Under the pieces are notes generated by a model. That model was not told where the DNA came from. It searched no databases and saw nothing but the letters and a program-made list of their open reading frames with translations. From Neoarius graeffei (taxonomy: Eukaryota; Chordata; Actinopteri; Siluriformes; Ariidae): a stretch of 64,000 bases of DNA. The position numbers and the translations under genes were made by a program. This document shows positions 1-10,880 of the stretch, piece by piece. Location: contig NC_083572.1 of the NCBI RefSeq assembly GCF_027579695.1, positions 11,628,915-11,692,914 on the forward strand, in the 5' to 3' direction. The first letter of the stretch is position 1; each line of letters opens with the position of its first letter.

Positions 1-295
1 TGGCCAGCCTGCAGTCCAGATCTTTCACCCATAGAAAACATTTGGCGCATCATAAAACGGAAGACCCAAAAAAGACGACAAAAAAGACCCAAGACAGTTG
101 AGCAACTAGAATCTTACATTAGACAAGAATGGGTTAACATTCCTATCCCTAAACTTGAGCAACTTGTCTCCTCAGTCCCCAGACGTTGACAGACTGTTGT
201 AAAGAGAAAAGGGGATGTCTCACAGTGGTAAACATGGCCTTGTCCCAACTTTTTTGAGATGTGTTGTTGTCATGAAATTTAAAATCACCTAATTT
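1..295 (+). mobile_element. Tc1-type transposon fragment, 3' part
   Basis: The first bases match the interior of the Tc1 copy at 63622 onward and encode the end of a DD34E transposase, including the S-P-D-L-S-P-I-E-N segment that carries the catalytic Glu. Compared with that copy there is a short insertion near 65-80 and an in-frame TGA at about 187, so it is dead. Similarity stops at about 295, before the terminal inverted repeat, so the 3' end is truncated. The 5' part lies outside the window. Confidence 0.85.
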
Positions 296-952
296 CTTGT
301 GCAAGATTTGACTACTCACTTAACCATAGCTCGATTTGCCATTTCAAATGAATGAAATTGCAGCCATGTGTTTGTTTATTTTTGCTCATCGAAAGAACCT
401 TTTAATTATATATGTTGTGGATGGCAATGGGAATATGGTATGTATCTCACATCCCCATGCTTACACTTTAATTAAAAATGTCTGTCAATAGACTTTGTCT
501 GTCAACCAGCTTTATGCTGCTTGTTCACATTATGGCAGGTTTGCTTCATATTACAGCATTTATTTTTGATTAAATGAAAGGCGAATCAAACTAGAAATGA
601 CATCTCAATTCAGTCGTAATGGAATATATTTTGTATTAAAGCTTGCACATTATTTTCTGTATTTATATCAATGTATTCAAATCCAATCCTGATGACACTG
701 AATAAACCTACTGTTGAACAGGTTATGGTCGGCAGATCAGATGAAAATTCAAATTAAATCCAAATTGCTTGAAACTGCTCTCATTGAATTCAGAATTGAA
801 TGCTAAACAGCATACTTTTTTCCAGATTTAAAATTTTTATCTGTTCTTCAGATATTACAAATCAAAGATTGAAGAAACGGCTTAATTTGTAGAAAACTCA
901 CATAATATTCTGTATGAGGATCACATGATCTAAAATGGGCCTCATTAACCAA
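296..952. other. AT-rich stretch with no recognised feature
   Basis: No long ORF, no RNA gene and no recognisable repeat family seen. It separates a Tc1 fragment from the first SINE. Confidence 0.5.
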
Positions 953-1356
953 TGAGATCAAATCTCATCTCATCTCATCTCATTATCTCTAGCCGCTTTA
1001 TCCTTCTACAGGGTCGCAGGCAAGCTGGAGCCTATCCCAGCTGACTACGGGCGAAAGGCGGGGTACACCCTGGACAAGTCGCCAGGTCATCACAGGGCTG
1101 ACACATAGACACAGACAACCATTCACACTCACATTCACACCTACGGTCAATTTAGAGTCACCAGTTAACCTAACCTGCATGTCTTTGGACTGTGGGGGAA
1201 ACCGGAGCACCCGGAGGAAACCCACGTGGACACGGGGAGAACATGCAAACTCCACACAGAAAGGCCCTCGCCGGCCCCGGGGCTCGAACCCAGGACCTTC
1301 TTGCTGTGAGGCGACAGCACTAACCACTACACCACCGTGCCGCCCTGAGATCAAAT
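953..1356 (-). repeat. tRNA-headed SINE, copy 1, with 11-bp TSD
   Basis: Full-length SINE of about 380 bp on the minus strand. The tRNA-like head (A-box-like TGGTGTAGTGGTTAGC, B-box-like GGGTTCGAGCC) is on the right and the ATGAG-repeat tail on the left. The body is 964-1345. It is flanked by the perfect 11-bp duplication TGAGATCAAAT at 953-963 and 1346-1356. ORFs read through it, such as one on each strand, are SINE artefacts. The near-consensus sequence suggests recent retroposition. Confidence 0.92.
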
Positions 1357-2199
1357 GTTTTTTTTCTTAATAACTTTTTTTTCCCCCAAGATGTTTACAT
1401 GGAAATTGGCAGGCACATAGATGGTTGTATACTGAATGCAAAGTTTGAAAAATTAGAAAAACAATTATGCAAATTAGTATTTAATTAGTATTAATTATGC
1501 TAATTTGGTAAAAACATTAAATCAGGACACTTTCTTCTTCAAAGTTTCACCAAATGGCTTTATTTGTGCAATATAAAGCTGATCTTAACTCTCATTTATA
1601 CATCACAAAGAAGGAGAAATCATTGTTAACTATACAGTAAGCATAAATAAACATTGAATGTCATTCACATCTACTGTTCTCTATCAAAATAAAAAAAGTA
1701 ATAAAAGATTATTCCTCATTCCCTCTTTGTGCTCTGTAGGCCTTTGTATTTCTAAGTAGGGCTGACAAGTGTTTATATGAAAGAACATAAATGGTTATTT
1801 CGATTAATATTCACAGCTTTCAAGGCAAACCTCGAAAAAACTGTGTGAGCCACATCCAATAAACAATTCACATTAATTGAATTGAAATTCACACTCGTGT
1901 TTCGGACTTCCGTTTTTTTAAATCTCATTCTGACCACTAAGATCTCAATATTTTTCAATAGAACAACTCCAGTTATATTCTAAAACAGTTTTTTTTTATT
2001 TACATGAATCAGTTTGATTTGAAAAAACTCAAGTCGGTAAAGCTATGAAAACTCACTTCAAAGTCTCCCGGGAATCAGAACATCAAAACTAGCTGACGGA
2101 AAATTTTGCTGACGACTTCATCAGAAACACTGAGAGCGAGAGAACATCCCTATAAAAGTTCTCATTGATATTCATGAGTAATCCAGTCAGAAACTGATC

Positions 2200-2240
<41 letters not shown>

Positions 2241-2667
2241 TGAGCACTTTCCCGTGACTCAAAAAGCACTGGCAGTTTCCCGACGTCATGCGATCAGAGT
2301 GTACTCTGTTGTATCAAATTCAACCTGCTGTTACTCCCAAAGTACTGAACAGATCTTAACAAGATAAATTTCTTTGGAAAGCAGCAATTATAAGTTTTTT
2401 AATGATGGTATTCATGATAGAAAATATGACAGATTTGGAAACTTAGATGAGCGTCTGCATGCACAATTTTCACAGCACGGCCAGCGAGCATCTGATATGC
2501 CTAGTTATGGAATTCTTGTCTTGGTAATAAGTCCAATACTAGCTTTGAAAGCTGTGATCCAGGATCATTAAAGCAACTGAGTGTTACATGTCAACTGTCT
2601 AATCCAGCTACTTGGGAAGTCATGTACAAAGAACATACAAATGGTATCCATGTGGTTCTATTGACAT
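1357..2667. other. AT-rich intergenic DNA with (GA)n
   Basis: No gene supported. A (GA)18 microsatellite lies at 2203-2238. The remaining ORFs are short and have no recognisable domain. Confidence 0.5.
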
Positions 2668-2874
2668 ATGCATTACATTACATTTCATTCATGGCATTTA
2701 GCAGATGCTCTTATCCAGAACAACGCACAACATACCCAGAGCAGCCTGGGCAGCAGATAGGGGTTTGGTGCCTTCTCAAGGGCACTTCAGCTATTTCTGC
2801 TTGTCCATGGAATTGAACAAGCAACCTTTTGGTCCCAAAGCTGCTTCTCTAACCATTACACCATGGCTTAGAGA
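2668..2874 (-). repeat. Second tRNA-like SINE type, older copy
   Basis: Minus-strand repeat whose head (around 2845-2870 reversed: TGGTGTAATGGTTAGAG, then TGTTCAATTCC) looks like a tRNA A-box and B-box. The interior segment with AGGGCACTTCAG is shared with the repeat at 52164-52375. No clear target duplication seen, so it is probably older. Confidence 0.6.
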
Positions 2875-4585
2875 AGCTGGTCCTGAAGACAACGAACACA
2901 AGGATTTCCAAAAATAAACCTTTGGGCGGGTTGTCTTTTTTTTTTAAGCTTCCACAAATGTATGTAAAAACAAACTGAGTGAATAAAACCAGACTTCCCA
3001 AAAATAACAAAAGACCAGCTGTGTGTGAACACACTCCAAGAGCAAAGTTCACACATTCTTCACTGAATTTTCTCACCGCAGTGAGAAACGTCAATCATGC
3101 TGCAGCTTTGAGGACTCAAAGTCTCTCACATTCACTCAAACAGCATCTATGTTTCTCTTCACATCACCCAGAAGATTTTTTTTTTTACACTTATAAGCAT
3201 TTACACCCGCTGTCAACGGCATCTTTTGCGTCCATTGAGAACACTACTAATCAGGCATAAACACAAACCCCAGCTGCACTGAATGCCTCGGCCCTGCTAA
3301 GGCCCTCAGGGGCAAACTGCTTGATGGCACTCGGTCTGTTCTTTTGTGCTAATCGTCTGCATCAGGCAGCCGCACCATTACGATCTGAACAGCGCTTCAG
3401 CCATTTACTGTCTGAACTTGCTGTCCATTAACATTGCGGCAACCTCTGAGAAGCTAATTTCACATTAAATGAGACAAAATGTACTAACTACTGTGCTAGT
3501 TTTTGTTTTTTTTGTTTTTTCCTATGAGAGAATATCCATGGGTTGGAGTTATGATAACATCCTGGCCCCTTGGAAAGCATTTTTGCAGATGAAGCTTTCA
3601 AGTCAGGTTTGTTGTTGGACCAAATTACAGTAGATTGCCATAATAGGCATCAAAGAGCTTGGAGCTGAACCATTCAGTCACGCAGAGCATTCAGTCCTAT
3701 GAGGTATTTTAAATGCAGCTTTCTTATACAACGATGGGGAAACATTTTCAATTCTGGTGCTGTGTGCTGGAGAGGAAAGTCTGTTGGCTTGTAATTGAGC
3801 AATGAAGCTAAAGAACTTCTAAGTTCTCGGTATACATAATAGGTTTCAATTTATGTCTGTTATGTGAAACAGATTAAGGCACCACAATTAGATTTCAAGC
3901 ATTCTCATAAATACCTTTCACAGAGTGTATATACTCTGTGTGTGTGTGTGTGTACACACTAGGGACATAACCAAATATGAACGCATGATTGCATTATTTG
4001 GATTGAATAGGTAATGTGTTCTAAATGGATACAAATACAGATATAAATAAGAGGAACACTATTATATGCTCAGACTAGAAGTGACAAGGGACGCAACAAA
4101 AAAAGTTATGAGAGCAGGAGGATTTTAGGATCATGGAGGCGAAGCAGTCAAATATGGAGCTTGCTGGACAAATAAACACCACATTCTGTGCTAAAAACAA
4201 CATGCGGTGCTGCATGAGGCATTTACAGTCTTCATTCATCCTTAGGAACTGCCTGGTCAGGGTTAAGGGAGTTTCGATTTGATGACTACTTTCTTATATT
4301 TTGTGAACACAACTGACTAAATCTACGTGAGCAGAATTAACTACAGTCCAATAGGAACGTTCCAGACTGCCATTGTCAAGTCTAAGACAAGTTCAAGACC
4401 AGGACTAGCTGAGATCGAGTCAAGACAGTCTTCATGGGGTTGAGGCCAAATCCGGACAAGTACAAATGGCAATAAGTTTAAGACAAGTCCAAGTCAAGAC
4501 AGAAAATCTCAAGACCTATAGCCCAAGTGGAAGGGTTCCAGAGGGGAACCGTCAGGGCCTTCTAGGCCTTCAGAAAAGGCCCAAA
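2875..4585. other. Intergenic DNA, no gene seen
   Basis: Mostly unique-looking AT-rich sequence. A short (TG)n tract lies near 3938-3953, and 4380-4560 is rich in the AAGTC/CAAGT words common in fish simple repeats. No ORF with a recognisable domain. Confidence 0.5.
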
Positions 4586-4975
4586 CATATCAGCATTTCT
4601 CATCTCATCTCATTATCTCTAGCGGCTTTATCCTTCTACAGGGTCGCAGGCAAGCTGGAGCCTATCCCAGCTGACCACGGGCGAAAGGCGGGGTACGCCC
4701 TGGACAAGTCACCAGGTCATCGCAGGGCTGACACACAGACACAGACAACCATTCACACCTACGGTCAATTTAGAATCACCAGTTAACCTAACCTGCATGT
4801 CTTTGGACTGTGGGGGAAACCGGAGCACCCGGAGGAAACCCACGCGGACACGGGGAGAACATGCAAACTCCACACAGAGAGGCCCTCGCCGGCCCCGGGG
4901 CTCGAACCCAGGACCTTCTTGCTGTGAGGCGACAGCGCTAACCACTACACCACCGTGCCGCCCATATCAGCATTT
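4586..4975 (-). repeat. tRNA-headed SINE, copy 2, with 13-bp TSD
   Basis: Same family and orientation as the copy at 953-1356. The body is 4599-4962. It is flanked by the perfect 13-bp duplication CATATCAGCATTT at 4586-4598 and 4963-4975. It is close to consensus, so recent. Confidence 0.92.
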
Positions 4976-5622
4976 CAAATGTTATATTTAATTTCTTTCA
5001 TTCTTTAATTATAATTCTTCTCTTCTAATTCAACCTCATTTTCTATCAAATTTTCTTCAGAAATGAAAAGGTTACTTTCCTGAAAACATTCAAATAGAGT
5101 TATCCAATGAGATTTTTGTTTGTTGTCTCTAGGCTGAGAAGAGTTTAGTGCTGGCTCACTCGTTGATTAGGACTTCATTGCCAGGACAGAAGGCCATGGC
5201 AGTGTATGTTTGTCAGAAGTGACAGATGAATAAACCAATCAGATTTTGATTTATAGTGGGCAGGACCAAAAACGTATCGCCCTAGGCCTCCTCAAGGGCC
5301 AACACAAGCTTAACCGTGAGTCGGCGCCGTCAGTGAAGTCACTTTCCAGCTGGTGTAGCATTCATCAGTAGTGTTAGCAAAGGCTAATAAAACGGTCAAA
5401 CCAGTGCTATCGAGAGCAAGTAGCACAGGCTAACGACCGAGGAACTAAGATTTCTGTCTCCAGACTCTTCTTCCATGCACACTTGCTACAGTATTATTTA
5501 CTCATACTTCAGTATTCATTTCCCTGTATAATTTACTTAGTTACTTTTAAAATCAACATCGACAACAATACACAACGGAGTGACCTGGCAGCCTGCCGCT
5601 AATCCCTTGCAAAATCCTTTGC
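4976..5622. other. Intergenic DNA, no gene seen
   Basis: No ORF or RNA gene with support. It ends at the target duplication of the hAT-type element. Confidence 0.5.
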
Positions 5623-5988
5623 CCTGTTGCCATGGGCGCCGCCAGGGGGGGAAAGGTTAGAACAATTCTAGGGGCCCAGCATTGCCATGGGGCCCTTTAA
5701 GGGGCTGATAATATGCTTTTAATGATTTTAATAAGACTTTTGAAATAACAACAATGCAATATTCCATCTGGTAAAATGAGCCAACTGAACAAGGTTGTCT
5801 ATTTCTTGAGTTCTTCAACATATTGTCATTTAACCCTCCCCCTTTTGCGAAATGGTACGGTCCAGTTCTGGCAGAAGCGCGATGCGTTAAATCTGTGTGC
5901 TGATCAGTGCAACGCTACTTGCTGCTGTGTCGCGGTGCAGCAGCCAGCCAGCCAGCAGTGGAGTGCGTACAGTCTACGATCGCTAAAT

Positions 5989-6085
5989 ATGAAGAGTGGC
6001 TGTCAAAAACGTAAAGAAAGGCAGCTGAAAGCTGAGAGGGACCGGAGAGGCAGGCAACTGGTCACTCAGTTTTTCCCAAAGAAAG
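5989..6085 (+). pseudogene. Remnant first exon of hAT-type transposase
   Basis: A lysine/arginine-rich segment beginning MKSGCQKRKERQ and continuing to an F-F-P-K-K motif, followed at 6086 by a GTAGCT splice-donor-like site. This layout resembles the first coding exon of ZMYM-like or zf-BED-like hAT transposases, where a basic leader ends at FFK just before an intron. The reading frame is open upstream to 5776, but that part has no recognisable domain. The rest of the transposase is missing from the element. Assignment is by general resemblance only. Confidence 0.4.
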
Positions 6086-8353
6086 GTAGCTATCACTCAC
6101 ATGTGTGTTCAAAATATTAGCGAATGGTAAATGAACAGTATGAACATGGTTGGATTAGCCTATCAAGAGAACACTTTTACAGTTTGTACAGTGACATTTT
6201 TTCCATTTTAATAACTGAACTGACTTGTGTGATAAACAAGATGAAATATTACGTTATGCTGGTGCTAATAGCTAGTGCTAATAACCAGTTTCATAACTAA
6301 TGGGGTGCCCTAAATATGCACAGATTCAGCCTCAGGGGGGCCTCCGCCCTACCAAACCACTGAACCCCCCTTTGGAGAAGGAGGTAAGCAGCAATCCAAC
6401 CCATAAATGCTTTAGGATTGAAGTTTTTAATGAGCGAGCGCCATATACAGTTTGCTAGATTAAAGTGTTGCTAATAACGGACACCAGTCAAGTGTTTGAC
6501 ATGGTTATGTGTGTGGAATGTTCACATGTTCTAAACCATTGGTTTCAAATTGAGGAGCTGGAGAAAGCGCAGCCCACATAAAAGAGGGATAGAGGTTACA
6601 ACATATGAAGAAATACGTACGTAATTGATCAAACATATTCCCTTTTTGCAGAACAGTACACACAGCTTTCTACCTAACACATAACAATCCATGGGATTTC
6701 CATAGGTATTTTGATGCTGGGTAGAAAACTTTTTCTATGATTTATTAGCAGTCACATCACACATTTCACTACCAATTGTGCTAGCACAAGAAGGCATGTG
6801 GCAAAATCTTGAATTTTCATTTGTGATTGTAAACGTACCAGAATTAGTCACTGACCAGTTTTCATCTAGTCCCTGGTAGGTTAATACATAAAATGTGTTG
6901 GTAACTCGGCAGCGCCCCCTATAACGATCCCACAATTTCCTTGCGCGCTCCACCCGGATGTGACGTGAAGTGGAACTGCTTTAACTGTATCGAGAGCGCC
7001 TCGATTCGCTCTCTCATGTTCTGACTACTGGAGTGGTCGGACGGACTGTAGGCACGCAAGCTACAGTGTTGAGACTAACCGCTATTGTCTGAGAACAGCC
7101 TGTTCAAATTAGTTTCGGCCGAACTTTTGAACGACCCGCTAAGTTTCAGCGATATAGTGGTTTCGATTCTAAACCTTTGCAAAGTTTAACTACAGTTAAG
7201 TAGTTTTCCACGCTAAGAGGCATTTGCGGACAGCTTCGCTCCTCTCAGCCTTTTTCTCGTCGACGCATCACCGGAGGTTTCTCCTGAAGCACCGTGGGCC
7301 AGCTAGGCCTTCATCTCCCTGCTTCGTTAGCCGCGGTTGGACGCAACGCGCCGCTAACCTCCTCTCCTCGGACTGCGACCCTCAGCGCGGACATCGGAGA
7401 AAGAACTTCCATCGCATTGAGTAGGCACTTGGGCAAATTTTTAATTTGTAGCTTATTCAGATGGTTGTTAGGGTCATGTTTAAGCTTTGAGCTATTTAGC
7501 ATACCCGCTCAGACACGGAAGGTGTTTGTTTGTTTTTAGTGTTTGTTTGTTTGTTTTATTGTTTGTTTTGGTTCTGTTTTTTTTTCTTTGAACTTGTTAG
7601 ACAGGGTATCTTGCATGATATCTTTCCTTAACTCCATTGCTAGCTTCCCTATCTGATTAGCAGCGCAGCGACAAGTTTGTTATTTTAAGCTCCGAGGCTA
7701 GACCGCTACAAGGCCTAGTTCTCTCCATCCAACACATATACACACTCTCTCACACTCTTTCTCTCTCTCTCTCTCTCGCGTTGAGTTCTTTGCCTAGATA
7801 GTCTGTTGGAAATTGTTGTTAAGTGCAGTGTTTGGATCCAGCTGTAGCGTGGTCAGATTCTCCTTAGCAACTTATTGCTAGCTGGTAGGCTTGTGTTCTC
7901 GACTAGGCCTGCAGGCGCCATTTTTCCGACGCCATTTTGATACCTTCCTCATTGAGTTACCTGTGATACGACACCTAGGCACTGACCGCCATTTTGTTTA
8001 AGCATTACCAGAGTGGCTAGCATTAGCATCTGCCCACAGATACACACACAAAGCACACATTAGCCACAGAGCTAATCCTTTGTTCTATTTAGCTAACATT
8101 CCTTTGTTTTAGCTAACATTCCTTTGTTTTAGCTAACGACAAGCTAGGTCACACACACACGCATCGGCTTGCCCTAGCCTCACACACACGCACACACAAG
8201 GGATTCTTTTCTTTTTTTTTTCCTTCTCTCTTTCTCTCTCTCTTTCCCTCAAATTTATAGTCCAGGTGTAATTGTTCCATTGTTTTGTCTTGTTATTACC
8301 TTTGCTGACATTGAATGTATTTTGAGTTTATTATTATTAGTGAGTAGTAGACA

Positions 8354-8359
8354 AATAAA
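8354..8359 (+). promoter_or_regulatory. Poly(A) signal in 5' LTR
   Basis: Canonical AATAAA in the last fifth of the LTR; the equivalent in the 3' LTR is 19286-19291. A second AATAAA-like word (CTAATAAAA) follows about 10 bases later. Its position is consistent with a short R and a U5 of about 250 bp. Confidence 0.6.
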
Positions 8360-8513
8360 AGCTAATAAAATTGAATTGCATTTTACTTGTTCCTGTTGTT
8401 TATTCACAAGGTCAACTATTTAGAACTCCTTTTTCCTTCAGAATTTAGCTTTTGTATACAACTGGGTTTCCCATCTAATACAGAGCTACCATTAATCTTG
8501 AGTGTAACCATTC

Positions 8514-8522
8514 ACGGTGAGT
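8514..8522 (+). promoter_or_regulatory. Candidate splice donor for env mRNA
   Basis: ACG/GTGAGT, a near-perfect vertebrate 5' splice site, lies in the presumed U5. From about 8380 to this site the leader contains no ATG, so splicing to the acceptor at 16191-16192 would make the env ATG at 16276 the first start codon after the junction. Use of this donor is inferred. Confidence 0.45.
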
Positions 8523-8641
8523 ATTAAGATTAATAATTTAAGATTTTATGAGACTGATCTTTATTTATAAATTGATTAATTTAATTATCAATTATCACAT
8601 AATTTATAATTTAATTAATCCCAATTCAACCTACATTAAAG

Positions 8642-8658
8642 TGGTGCCCCGTGTGAGG
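8642..8658 (+). other. Candidate tRNA primer binding site
   Basis: TGGTGCCCCGTGTGAGG begins 6 nt after the LTR end. It starts with the TGG complementary to the CCA of a tRNA 3' end. The partner tRNA could not be assigned with confidence from memory. Confidence 0.6.
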
Positions 8659-9067
8659 AATAGTTTAATGACCTTGTGAATTTCTCAACAATAACTTGTA
8701 AACTGCTGTATACCCAAAATCAACTGCCAAGGTATAACACAGATGACTTTAATGGTGAATCATTAACAGTGTGTTAATCACAGAACTGAAATTCAGCTGC
8801 CAACCACAGTTAGCTGATAAACTGGTTTAATTGATTAGTACATTAGAGTAATATCTAATCCAAGTACTTAATTAATATTATTAATAATAATAATCATTAT
8901 TGTTAACTAATTATTAATTGAGCTAATTAATACAAGTGAAACATTAGTGAAAACAAAGTAGCTAAGAAACCACATCAATTATTTAGCAACTTGGATTAAA
9001 TTAAATTCTAACCTAATCAACACCTAGTATTAATTTCCTTTAAGTTAATTAATACATTTCGAACAAA
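8659..9067 (+). other. Retroelement 5' leader
   Basis: AT-rich, non-coding leader between the primer site and the gag ATG. It contains several TTAATTAAT-like words. It probably holds packaging signals, but none can be recognised. Confidence 0.5.
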
Positions 9068-10876
9068 ATGTCGCGTTCCCCATCAAGGGAGTCAGAAGGG
9101 CCCCTCCTCTCTCTCTTCGACGTTGTAGGCGATTTAGGCCAAGTCCCGGAGGATAGGAGAAATTACTTCTGTGATCTGGACCAAAAGGCTCGCTTTGATG
9201 AAATACACATAGCCGTTAGGGAACTTAAGGAGCGTACTATGACTCTCCCAGAAGGGCTACCCAAATTGTTCATGATCTACTATAAGGAAATGGAACATGT
9301 GTGTATGACCCTCGAACAAGAGAAAAGAACACTAAAACGACAACTGGCCGAAGCTCAAAGGAGAGCAGAAAGCGCGGAGAGTAGCCTCGTGGGCCTGAGA
9401 GCCACACAAGATGAACTAAAGCGCGAAATAGAATACCTCAGGGAAGAAGTGACGCAAGCACGTCGCTCAGATGAGGGATCGGCCAAACCCTCCCAAGAAC
9501 AGAGTTCCGCTCTGGAGGAGGAAGAACCTGAGCTTAGAACGGTAGATCAGACACCGCACTCAAGCTCAACTCGCGTGAAAGTCGCGCGATCGCCACCTCG
9601 TGGCGCTGGGAGTTTTTACTTTACTCCCCACTACACCCCCTCGCGCTTCAATATCGCTGCAGCCTCTAGCCCGCAGAAAACGCCGCGCTACGTACCCTCA
9701 GACTCCTCTGACGGAGAGGCCGCCTACAAGCCGAAACGCAGACATAGGCGATATGAGAGCAGCTCAAATAGCGAAGACAGCGAGGACCCCTACGGGTCAA
9801 AATCAAAACGCCTCGTCGCAGAACGCAAAACTAGGATCCGCCAAATCGACGCCCTTGCGAAAGACATAGAGCGTTTTGAGCCGGAAAATCATAGACACCG
9901 ACGCGTTAATGATTATTTCCGGGAAATCGAGCGTAGCCTCCTGGACCTGCCAGAGGCTACGTCGCATGAAAAGGCCAGACTAGTCTGGAAAACTTTAGGT
10001 AGTGGCGTACGAGCATTCGTTGAGACCTTACCGCAGTCAGTCCTCGACAACTACAAGAAAATACGTAAGTACTTGAAAGAGGAATACTCGTTGTACGAGG
10101 ATGAGACTGCTGCGACGATGGGTGCTATTCTGATCAGACAGAAACGAAGCGAACACCCTCGCGAGTACTACCGGCGGCTCCGTGCAGCGTACTTTCAGGG
10201 CAGAAGCGAGCCCGGGCTAGAGGAAGATCGCAACTTCAAGTCCCTCTTCCTCCATAACCTTCACCCGTGCATCCGTAACCAAGTAACACTCGCGTGTCGC
10301 CAGCGCCCCCATACTATGAGAGAAATGCGTCGCACCGCACAACTAACGTGGGAGACGTTCGTCCGACCCACGGACCGCCACGAGGACGATCCCAGAGTCC
10401 TCAGCCTATATGAGCAGGAAGGTCAGTCCTTAGGCCTAGAAGGGGGTGAAGCCCCAAACCGCGGGCCCCCTTGGGCGAACCCAAACCCCGGCCACCAGAC
10501 GTCGAGTCAACCCAAAGGTAACTGGAAAGTTCGACAAGCTGGAGCCAAGGGGGAACAGGGCCCCAACGCCAAAGGGCAAGGTAACCGCAAACCTGGCAGT
10601 CACGGCCCTAAATCTCAGAATAGCGGACAGTCAAGGCCCCATCGCAACTCCTCTCGAAGGGAGCGGAGCCCTAAGCTAGCTACCGCTAAACAAGCCAACC
10701 AAGAGCCGCTTGGGATGGCAGAACTGAGGGCTGAATTAGCACGGATTAAACAAGCCAACCAAGAGCCGCTTGGGATGGCAGAACTGAGGACCGAATTAGC
10801 ACGAGTTAAACAACTGCTGAGCAATAAGAACAGGAAGGGTAAGCCGAGCAAGGACAGGGACGAACCGTCAGCATGA
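9068..10876 (+). CDS. gag: Gag polyprotein of the retroelement
   Basis: A 602-residue structural polyprotein, expected to assemble the particle in the cytoplasm. The ATG has A at -3 and is the first long-frame start after the leader. Residues about 80-133 form an acidic/basic heptad-rich coiled coil. A charged, serine-rich linker follows (about 135-255), then an alpha-helical capsid-like region (about 260-450) with R-Q-I-D, D-Y-F-R-E-I-E and a histidine-rich H-N-L-H-P segment. The C-terminus (about 460-602) is rich in Gly, Asn, Arg and Lys. No CCHC zinc knuckle is present, so RNA binding would be by basic residues, as in foamy-virus Gag. A 20-residue unit starting KQANQEPLGM is repeated in tandem near the end. 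It ends in TGA at 10874-10876, directly in frame with pol. Identification rests on position and composition; sequence similarity to a known Gag was not tested. Confidence 0.85.
   Translation: MSRSPSRESEGPLLSLFDVVGDLGQVPEDRRNYFCDLDQKARFDEIHIAVRELKERTMTLPEGLPKLFMIYYKEMEHVCMTLEQEKRTLKRQLAEAQRRAESAESSLVGLRATQDELKREIEYLREEVTQARRSDEGSAKPSQEQSSALEEEEPELRTVDQTPHSSSTRVKVARSPPRGAGSFYFTPHYTPSRFNIAAASSPQKTPRYVPSDSSDGEAAYKPKRRHRRYESSSNSEDSEDPYGSKSKRLVAERKTRIRQIDALAKDIERFEPENHRHRRVNDYFREIERSLLDLPEATSHEKARLVWKTLGSGVRAFVETLPQSVLDNYKKIRKYLKEEYSLYEDETAATMGAILIRQKRSEHPREYYRRLRAAYFQGRSEPGLEEDRNFKSLFLHNLHPCIRNQVTLACRQRPHTMREMRRTAQLTWETFVRPTDRHEDDPRVLSLYEQEGQSLGLEGGEAPNRGPPWANPNPGHQTSSQPKGNWKVRQAGAKGEQGPNAKGQGNRKPGSHGPKSQNSGQSRPHRNSSRRERSPKLATAKQANQEPLGMAELRAELARIKQANQEPLGMAELRTELARVKQLLSNKNRKGKPSKDRDEPSA
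10688..10807 (+). repeat. 60-bp tandem duplication in gag
   Basis: Two 60-bp copies (10688-10747 and 10748-10807) with only a few substitutions. They keep the frame and duplicate a 20-residue helical segment at the Gag C-terminus. Confidence 0.9.
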
Positions 10877-10880
10877 CTAG
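10874..10880 (+). promoter_or_regulatory. UGA-CUAG stop-codon readthrough context
   Basis: The gag stop TGA is followed at once by CTAG, and the same frame is then open for 5.2 kb. UGA followed by CUA (and UGA CUAG in animals) is an established leaky-stop context, for example in alphaviruses and readthrough genes of vertebrates. No ATG starts the pol frame near here (the first start-like codon is GTG at 10919). Readthrough producing Gag-Pol is the simplest reading. Confidence 0.75.

Larger units (their letters stand above)
6896..8635 (+). repeat. 5' LTR of the retroelement
   Basis: 1740 bp, TG...CA boundaries. It contains three GCCATTTT motifs (7917-7924, 7931-7938, 7988-7995) that fit YY1 sites, a doubled ATTCCTTTGTTTTAGCTAAC unit near 8098-8137, a pyrimidine tract at 8205-8250, a TATA-like TTTATAG near 8254, a poly(A) signal AATAAA at 8354-8359 and a strong splice donor ACG/GTGAGT at 8516/8517. 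If the TATA-like site is used, R would be roughly 8283-8380 and U5 8380-8635; this is inference. ORFs of 63-81 codons inside it recur identically in the other LTR and are not genes. Confidence 0.93.

Noticed and set aside
998..1354. 118-codon ORF and similar 60-154-codon ORFs at many SINEs (for example 33263-33592, 49123-49446, 53974-54639)
   Set aside because: The same peptide recurs at every SINE copy on the matching strand; it is the SINE body read through, with no protein family behind it.
7224..7539. Protein genes in the 5' LTR (66 and 81 codons), repeated at 18156-18471
   Set aside because: Identical copies in both LTRs, overlapping each other on both strands, and without a domain; chance ORFs in a long LTR.
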